Below the pieces are notes generated by a model. It was not told the DNA's origin. It searched no databases and saw only the letters and a list, made by a program, of their open reading frames with translations. A stretch of 10,169 nucleotides of DNA from Actinomycetes bacterium (GTDB lineage: Bacteria > Actinomycetota > Actinomycetes > S36-B12): assembly GCA_030425745.1 (NCBI GenBank), contig JAUHZW010000059.1, forward strand, positions 1 to 10,169, in the 5' to 3' direction. The first letter of the stretch is position 1; each line of letters begins with the position of its first letter. Of this stretch, positions 6,301 through 10,169 are shown piece by piece. Position numbers and translations under genes: made by a program.

Positions 6301-7176
6301 GTGACCTCCGACCTCCGCCTGATGGCCGTGCACGCGCACCCCGACGATGAGGCCAGCAAGGGCGCCGCCACGACCGCCAAGTATCGCGCTGAGGGCATCG
6401 ACGTCATGGTCGTGACCTGCACCGGCGGGGAGCGCGGAGACGTCCTCAATGCGGCAGCCCAGGCCGATGTCGACGAGCACGGGCTGCTCGCCGTGCGGCA
6501 GGCCGAGATGGCCCGGGCCGTCGAGATCCTCGACGTCCAGCATGCGTGGCTCGGATTCGAGGACTCCGGCTTCCCGCAGGGCGACCCCAAGCCCCCGCTG
6601 CCCGCTGGCTGCTTCGCCGACCTTCCGGTCGAGGACACTGTGCCGCCGCTCGTGGCGCTCATCCGCTCGTATCGCCCCCAGGTCGTCACGACGTACGACG
6701 AGCTCGGCGGCTACCCGCACCCCGACCATGTCCGCACCCACGAGACGACGATGGCGGCGCTGGACGCGGCAGCGGATCCGTCCTACCGCTCGGACCTCGG
6801 TGAGCCGTGGACGGTGGCGAAGGTCTACTACGGCCACCAGTTCACCAAGGCGCGCGTCGTTGCTGTGCATGAGGCGATGCTCGAGGCCGGGCTGGAGTCG
6901 CCCTACGCGGACTGGCTGAAGAACTGGTCCGACCGCCACGACATGTTCCCGCGCGTGACCACCCGCGTCGATGCCTCGGACTACTTCGACGTGCGCGATG
7001 CCGCTCTGCTCGCCCACCGCACGCAGATCGATCCCGAGGGCCAGTGGTTCGCTGTGCCCCTGGATCTGCAGAAGCGGGTGTGGCCCACCGAGGACTACGA
7101 GCTCGTGCGCTCGACCGTCGAGACGACCCTGCCGGAGGACGACCTGTTCACCGGCCTGAGAGAGGACGCATCGTGA
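6301..7176 (+). CDS. mca: Mycothiol S-conjugate amidase Mca
   Basis: Mca is a zinc amidase that splits mycothiol S-conjugates of toxic electrophiles or drugs into a mercapturic acid, which is exported, and GlcN-Ins, which is recycled to mycothiol. The protein has 291 residues, near the 288 of M. tuberculosis Mca. The GlcNAc-deacetylase-like fold shows AHPDDE at residues 12-17, with His13 and Asp16 as zinc ligands and Asp15 as the likely base, and HPDHVRTHE from residue 140, with His143 as the probable third ligand. The GTG at 6301 puts VTSDLRLMAVHAHPDDE at the N-terminus as in the family. MshB is a related alternative, but length, the ASKGA stretch after the motif and the neighbours DUF4307 and greA favour Mca. 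The stop overlaps the next gene's GTG (GTGA at 7173-7176). Confidence 0.95.
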   Translation: MTSDLRLMAVHAHPDDEASKGAATTAKYRAEGIDVMVVTCTGGERGDVLNAAAQADVDEHGLLAVRQAEMARAVEILDVQHAWLGFEDSGFPQGDPKPPLPAGCFADLPVEDTVPPLVALIRSYRPQVVTTYDELGGYPHPDHVRTHETTMAALDAAADPSYRSDLGEPWTVAKVYYGHQFTKARVVAVHEAMLEAGLESPYADWLKNWSDRHDMFPRVTTRVDASDYFDVRDAALLAHRTQIDPEGQWFAVPLDLQKRVWPTEDYELVRSTVETTLPEDDLFTGLREDAS

Positions 7177-7463
7177 CCCTGCTCGCACTCGTGGCCGCCC
7201 TGCCGGCCGAGACCACCGACCCGGACGAGCAGCAGTCGCTCATCAGCGGGGCACTGCCGATCGCCGGGGTGTTCGTGGCCCTGCTGCTGGTTGCCGTGTT
7301 CTTCCTCTGGCGCTCGCTGCGCAAGCAGATCGGCAAGATCGACACGAGCCTGCCCGGTGGTCGCGACGACCAGGAGCAGGCCCTGGACCGTCGGCTCCAG
7401 GCGGAGGCCGTCGAACGCGGTGAGCAGGCTGACGGGGATCAGCCCGGGACCTCCGGCACGTAG
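7173..7463 (+). CDS. Small single-pass membrane protein downstream of mca (Rv1083-like)
   Basis: A 96-residue protein of unknown function. It begins with a short hydrophobic stretch (LLALVAALPAE), then an acidic segment, then a clear membrane helix (about 31-50, PIAGVFVALLLVAVFFLW) followed by the basic stretch RSLRKQIGKI and a charged, probably disordered tail. The arrangement resembles the small membrane protein that follows mca in many actinobacteria (Rv1083). The GTG start overlaps the mca stop and is preceded by AGAGAGGA (7159-7166) at a good spacing, so it is translationally coupled to mca. The SURF1 gene begins 2 bases after its stop, which makes the three genes one operon. Confidence 0.85.
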   Translation: MTLLALVAALPAETTDPDEQQSLISGALPIAGVFVALLLVAVFFLWRSLRKQIGKIDTSLPGGRDDQEQALDRRLQAEAVERGEQADGDQPGTSGT

Positions 7464-7465
7464 TC

Positions 7466-8227
7466 ATGGGCCGGGCGATGCTGCGACTGGCCCTCACCCC
7501 CCGCTGGCTGGTGGTGGCCGTCGTCCTGCTCGCCCTGATCGTCGCGGCGTTCTTCCTTGGCCGCTGGCAGTGGGACCGGACGCAGGCGATCCTCGCGGCC
7601 GAACGGGCGGCCATCGCCGCGCCGATCGACGTGCTGAGCGTGCTCGCCGAGCCGGTGACCGATCCGCTGCCCAACGAGGCGATCGGCCGCCCCGTGACCC
7701 TCTCCGGCACTTATGAGGCTGACCGGCAGGTGCTGGTCGCGAACCGCGCACTCGGTGACGCTCCCGGCGCATGGGTCGTGACGGGGATGCGCACCGACGT
7801 CGGTGCGCTGATCCCGGTGCTGCGTGGCTGGGTGGTCGGGCCGGATGACCCGGGCGTGGGTGTGCCTCAGGGAGAGATCCTCGTCAGGGGCGTCCTCCAG
7901 CCCGATGAGGTGTTCTACTCCGACGCGGTCCCTGTGGACGGGCAGATCGTGTCGATCTCCCAGAACGCGCTGGCACAGGTGTGGGGTGAGGACGTCCCGC
8001 CCGGGTTCGTCGTCCTGCAGTCCCAGACACCCGAGGCTCCGCCCGCCCCGACTCCCGTGCCCCCGACGATCGACGTGGCCGACGTTCCGTTCCCGCTGCA
8101 GAACTTCTTCTACGCCTTCCAGTGGTGGATCTTCGCTGCCTTCGGGCTGTTCCTGTACCTGCGATGGCTGAGGATCGAGGCCCGCAAGGAGATCCAGAGC
8201 ATCGAGTTGGGGCAGACGATCCCTTGA
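7466..8227 (+). CDS. SURF1-family cytochrome oxidase biogenesis protein
   Basis: SURF1 proteins help insert heme into or assemble the aa3-type cytochrome c oxidase at the membrane. The 253-residue protein has the family plan: a first membrane helix (about 14-32) followed by the signature GRWQW (31-36); an extracytoplasmic domain with RPVTLSGTYEADRQVLVANR, WVVTGMRTDVG and RGWV; and a second helix near the C-terminus (about 213-233, NFFYAFQWWIFAAFGLFLYL) with a short basic tail. An Asn stands before FFYAFQWW where proteobacterial SURF1 has a His implicated in heme binding. ATG 7466 and ATG 7478 are both possible starts, and no strong ribosome binding site decides between them. The last base pairs overlap the -35 of the next module. 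Confidence 0.92.
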   Translation: MGRAMLRLALTPRWLVVAVVLLALIVAAFFLGRWQWDRTQAILAAERAAIAAPIDVLSVLAEPVTDPLPNEAIGRPVTLSGTYEADRQVLVANRALGDAPGAWVVTGMRTDVGALIPVLRGWVVGPDDPGVGVPQGEILVRGVLQPDEVFYSDAVPVDGQIVSISQNALAQVWGEDVPPGFVVLQSQTPEAPPAPTPVPPTIDVADVPFPLQNFFYAFQWWIFAAFGLFLYLRWLRIEARKEIQSIELGQTIP

Positions 8228-8263
8228 CCTGAGAGAATTGTCATGACCATAATTGTGGTCATG
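8224..8263 (+). promoter_or_regulatory. Promoter and palindromic operator of toxin-antitoxin module 2
   Basis: TTGACC (8224-8229, overlapping the SURF1 stop codon) and CATAAT (8248-8253) are separated by 18 bases, a near-consensus promoter, with the ATG 7 bases further at 8261. A 22-base palindrome (8242-8263) with arms CATGACCA and TGGTCATG pairs at 10 of 11 positions and covers both the -10 and the start codon. A dimeric antitoxin bound there would block polymerase. The site has no TGTACA core, so it differs from the operator of module 1. Confidence 0.65.
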
Positions 8264-8524
8264 TCTGTCACGTCGCTCGCAGCCGTCAAGGCGAACCTTT
8301 CCGCCGTGGTCGATTCGGTCCATGGAACCCACGAGCGTGTGGTCATCACTCGCAACGGCAGCCCCGTAGCGGTTCTGATCTCACCGGATGATCTGGCATC
8401 CCTTGAAGAGACCGTGGCGATACTGTCCGACCCCGAGGCCATGGAGGAGATCCGCCAAGCCGAGGCGGACATCGCGGCAGGAGAGCTGGTCGATCTGGCC
8501 GATGTGACCCCTCCTCGCTCCTAG
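8261..8524 (+). CDS. relB: RelB-type (Phd/YefM-family) antitoxin
   Basis: The 87-residue antitoxin resembles mycobacterial RelB (Rv1247c) along its length. The N-terminal DNA-binding half reads SVTSLAAVKANLSAVVDSV, then HERVVITRNGSPVAVLISPDDLASLEETV, and the acidic C-terminal helix ends in a short tail. The alternative ATG at 8243 lies within the operator and upstream of the predicted transcript start, so 8261 is used; the resulting N-terminus also matches relatives. It should bind the RelE toxin encoded 7 bases downstream and repress the operon through the palindrome at 8242-8263. Codons ending in A or T are more frequent than in mca or SURF1, a mild hint of separate origin. Confidence 0.92.
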   Translation: MSVTSLAAVKANLSAVVDSVHGTHERVVITRNGSPVAVLISPDDLASLEETVAILSDPEAMEEIRQAEADIAAGELVDLADVTPPRS

Positions 8525-8531
8525 GCGCGGC

Positions 8532-8795
8532 ATGGCCTACCGGGTTCTCCTGTCCAAGGGAGCGCAGCGAGCGATCGAAGCGGGCCTTCCCGAGTCTGTG
8601 GCAGCCGCAGTCTGGGAGTTCCTGTCCGGGCCACTCGCTGAGAATCCCCATCGAGTCGGGCGCCAACTCAGGGGCGATCTGGCCGGCTACTGGTCAGCCC
8701 GTCGCGGGGAGTACCGGGTTGTCTACTCGGTCGAGGACGAGACCGTCACCGTTGTGGTCGTGCGCATCGCCCACCGTCGCTCCGTCTATCGATGA
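8532..8795 (+). CDS. relE: RelE-type mRNA interferase toxin
   Basis: The 87-residue protein matches mycobacterial RelE (Rv1246c) closely in its second half: FLSGPLAENPHRVGRQLRGD, then SARRGEYRVVYSVED and RIAHRRSVYR. Arg57, Arg58, Arg62, Arg82 and Tyr86 form the basic and aromatic surface typical of RelE toxins, which cut mRNA in the ribosomal A site. The toxin looks complete and has lost no obvious key residue. It follows the antitoxin by 7 bases and is probably translated by coupling, as no strong ribosome binding site is seen. Its best counterpart is the RelBE family and not the second RelE/ParE toxin at 5524, from which it differs clearly in the helical hairpin. Confidence 0.92.
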   Translation: MAYRVLLSKGAQRAIEAGLPESVAAAVWEFLSGPLAENPHRVGRQLRGDLAGYWSARRGEYRVVYSVEDETVTVVVVRIAHRRSVYR

Positions 8796-8822
8796 CCACG
8801 AGGCGCGCAAGGAGATGTCCAC

Positions 8823-8834
8823 TAGCCTGTCGGA
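8823..8834 (+). promoter_or_regulatory. -10-like element of the sugar kinase gene
   Basis: TAGCCT (8823-8828) fits TANNNT and ends 6 bases before the GTG at 8835. No Shine-Dalgarno sequence lies in the gap, so a leaderless transcript is likely. The identical hexamer precedes greA. No clear -35 is visible. Confidence 0.45.
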
Positions 8835-9755
8835 GTGATCTCCGTACTCGGTGAGGCCCTCGTCGACATCATCGTCGACCCTCAGGGCGAGGTGACGTCC
8901 GTGGTGGGCGGTGCCCCCCTGAACACCGCCCGCACGATCGCCCGGCTCGGGATGCCCGCGACCTTCCTGGGCGGCGTCTCGACGGATGCGTTCGGCAACC
9001 GCATCATGCGGCTGCTGGGCGACGACGGCGTGGTGCTGGGTCTCGGAGCGCAGGTGCCCGAGCCGACCACGCTGGCCATCGCGCAGATCGACGAGCACGG
9101 AGCAGCGACCTACCGATTCATGATGGAGGGCACGTCCGCCGCCGCGGTGACTCCGGCGATGGCACTCGCGCACCTCGACCCGTCCGTGCGGGCCCTGCAC
9201 GTCGGCACCCTCGGCCTCGTCCTCCAGCCACTCGTCGACGCGTCGGTGGCGATCGTCGCCGCGGCGTCTGATGACCAGCTCGTGATGGTCGACCCCAACT
9301 GCCGCCCCTCGGTGATGACCGGTTCCCCGGTATTCGAGGATGCGCTGCAGGCCGTCCTTCCCCGGGCCGACATCGTCAAGGTGAGCGGTGATGACGTCGA
9401 GTTCCTGTTCCCGGGGGTTGAACCGCTGGCTGCGGCGCAGCAGCTTGCCGCATCGTCGGGCTCCGTCGTGCTGTTCACGGATGGCGCCGAGGCCGTCCAC
9501 GTGTTGGCCGGTGGTGACGACATCGTCCTCGACGTGCCCCGGGTGCCGGTGGTCGACACTGTCGGTGCGGGTGACTCGTTCAGCGGCGGTTTCCTCGCCT
9601 GGTGGCTGCAGCACGGCAAGACGCGGGCAGACGTCCGCGACATCGACGCACTCGTCGCCGCGGCCGCGTTCGGCATCTCGGTGGCCGGCATCACCTGCCA
9701 GCGGCCGGGCGCCGACCCGCCCCGCATCGATGCGGTGCCGGGAGGCTGGGCATGA
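8835..9755 (+). CDS. PfkB-family carbohydrate kinase (fructokinase-like)
   Basis: This 306-residue kinase of the ribokinase/PfkB superfamily should phosphorylate a sugar or sugar-like substrate with ATP in the cytoplasm. It has the N-terminal ISVLGEALVDIIVD strand with the substrate-contacting Asp, the first PfkB signature (GGAPLNTARTIARLG, about 31-45), a lid segment, VDPNCRPSV in the middle and the second signature DTVGAGDSFSGGF (241-253) with Asp247 as catalytic base and the GAGD anion hole. Overall pattern and length are fructokinase-like, but the substrate cannot be read from the sequence. The GTG start places the family N-terminus correctly. It probably has its own promoter. The DUF3817 gene starts 13 bases after its stop. 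Confidence 0.92.
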   Translation: MISVLGEALVDIIVDPQGEVTSVVGGAPLNTARTIARLGMPATFLGGVSTDAFGNRIMRLLGDDGVVLGLGAQVPEPTTLAIAQIDEHGAATYRFMMEGTSAAAVTPAMALAHLDPSVRALHVGTLGLVLQPLVDASVAIVAAASDDQLVMVDPNCRPSVMTGSPVFEDALQAVLPRADIVKVSGDDVEFLFPGVEPLAAAQQLAASSGSVVLFTDGAEAVHVLAGGDDIVLDVPRVPVVDTVGAGDSFSGGFLAWWLQHGKTRADVRDIDALVAAAAFGISVAGITCQRPGADPPRIDAVPGGWA

Positions 9756-9768
9756 AGGGGCGTTGTTC

Positions 9769-10110
9769 ATGAAAGGGCTCAACGGCGCGTTCCTGCGCTA
9801 CCGGATCATGGCGTGGGTCACCGGCGTGGTGCTCGCAGCACTGACGGTGTGGCTCGTCGTCGGCTATGGCTTCCTCGACTACAGCAATGTGGAGTCCAAG
9901 CCGGCGCTTTACAGCATCCTGTGGATGCTGCACGGCTGGCTGTATGTCGTGTACCTGATCGTCGGCGTCGATCTGGCGTTCCGGGTGCGGTACTCGGTCG
10001 TCAAGACCGTCCTCATCCTCGTCGCCGGCACCGTCCCGTTCGCGTCCTTCTTCGCCGAGGCGTGGGTTCATCGCGACCTGAAGAGCCGCGATCTGCTGCC
10101 CAGCACGTGA
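9769..10110 (+). CDS. DUF3817 integral membrane protein
   Basis: The 113-residue protein belongs to the DUF3817 family, a small actinobacterial and firmicute membrane protein of unknown function often encoded near SURF1 in actinobacteria. The family hallmark LRYRIMAWVTGV stands at the N-terminus. Three membrane helices are visible: about 13-34, about 47-71 (with the conserved HGWLYVVYL) and about 79-98 (GTVPFASFFAEAW), ending in the basic segment HRDLKSRD. The ATG at 9769 is preceded by GAAGGGG (9754-9760) at a spacing of 8, a good ribosome binding site and the reason for this start. An upstream extension of the same frame runs antiparallel to nothing known and overlaps the kinase gene, so it is ignored. 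Confidence 0.9.
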   Translation: MKGLNGAFLRYRIMAWVTGVVLAALTVWLVVGYGFLDYSNVESKPALYSILWMLHGWLYVVYLIVGVDLAFRVRYSVVKTVLILVAGTVPFASFFAEAWVHRDLKSRDLLPST

Positions 10111-10124
10111 TGCGCTGACCCGAC

Positions 10125-10169
10125 ATGCTCGTCCCGGCCCTGCTGCTGCTCGTCGGTATCGCGCTGGCC
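10125..10169 (+). CDS. Start of a probable membrane or secreted protein, 3' partial
   Basis: An ATG at 10125 opens a frame that runs to the window end (15 codons, MLVPALLLLVGIALA). The hydrophobic run could be a membrane helix or the core of a signal peptide. It follows the DUF3817 stop by 14 bases and may be cotranscribed. There is no clear ribosome binding site. Too little is visible to name a family. Confidence 0.4.
   Translation, partial: MLVPALLLLVGIALA

Noticed and set aside
5806..7188. 460-codon open frame on the minus strand covering mca
   Set aside because: Only its last 158 codons (from GTG 6282) match a known family (DUF4307). The rest is antisense to mca, which has clear zinc-binding motifs on the + strand.
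7439..8332. 297-codon minus-strand frame over SURF1
   Set aside because: It is antisense to SURF1 and to the start of the relB gene, with shadow-like composition and no motif.
8694..9782. 362-codon open frame on the minus strand over the sugar kinase
   Set aside because: It is a shadow of the PfkB gene. Its translation is rich in His, Arg and Asp with no family resemblance, as expected for antisense of high-GC coding DNA.

Overview
The window looks like chromosomal DNA of a high-GC actinomycete. It has strong G/C preference at third codon positions, many GTG starts, a mycothiol-dependent enzyme (Mca) and the gene neighbourhood greA / DUF4307 / mca / small membrane protein, the order known from Mycobacterium (Rv1080c to Rv1083). 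A Micrococcales-type member is my best guess. The genus cannot be fixed from this sequence.

Layout. (1) 1-4188: the 3' part of a giant secreted or surface protein made of tandem beta-sandwich domains (MBG/Ig-like, three Fn3, one cadherin-like) and ending in an OmpA-like domain. Its start lies outside the window. (2) 4189-4675: a poorly defined stretch with one hypothetical ORF on + and a competing, stop-interrupted frame on -. (3) 4676-5167: greA on -. (4) 5231-5790: toxin-antitoxin module 1 (Phd/YefM antitoxin plus RelE/ParE toxin) on +, with paired TGTACA operator sites. (5) 5806-6282: DUF4307 membrane protein on -, divergent from (6) the + operon mca, small membrane protein, SURF1 (6301-8227). 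(7) 8224-8795: toxin-antitoxin module 2 (RelB/RelE type), with a near-perfect palindrome over its promoter and start codon. (8) 8835-9755: a PfkB-family sugar kinase. (9) 9769-10110: a DUF3817 membrane protein, followed by the first 15 codons of another probable gene.

How it fits together. The backbone is ordinary housekeeping: transcript cleavage (GreA), mycothiol-conjugate detoxification (Mca), cytochrome oxidase assembly (SURF1) and small conserved membrane proteins. Two small toxin-antitoxin cassettes with different operators sit in the junctions of this block, about 2.5 kb apart, apparently as insertions that leave each gene intact. Several genes share one promoter design: a -10-like hexamer 6-8 nt before the start codon, which suggests leaderless transcripts.

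I see no RNA gene, CRISPR array, insertion sequence or convincing intrinsic terminator, and no clear sign of a wholly new system. The items most worth checking are the anchoring of the giant protein by a variant OmpA-like domain and the two operator architectures.
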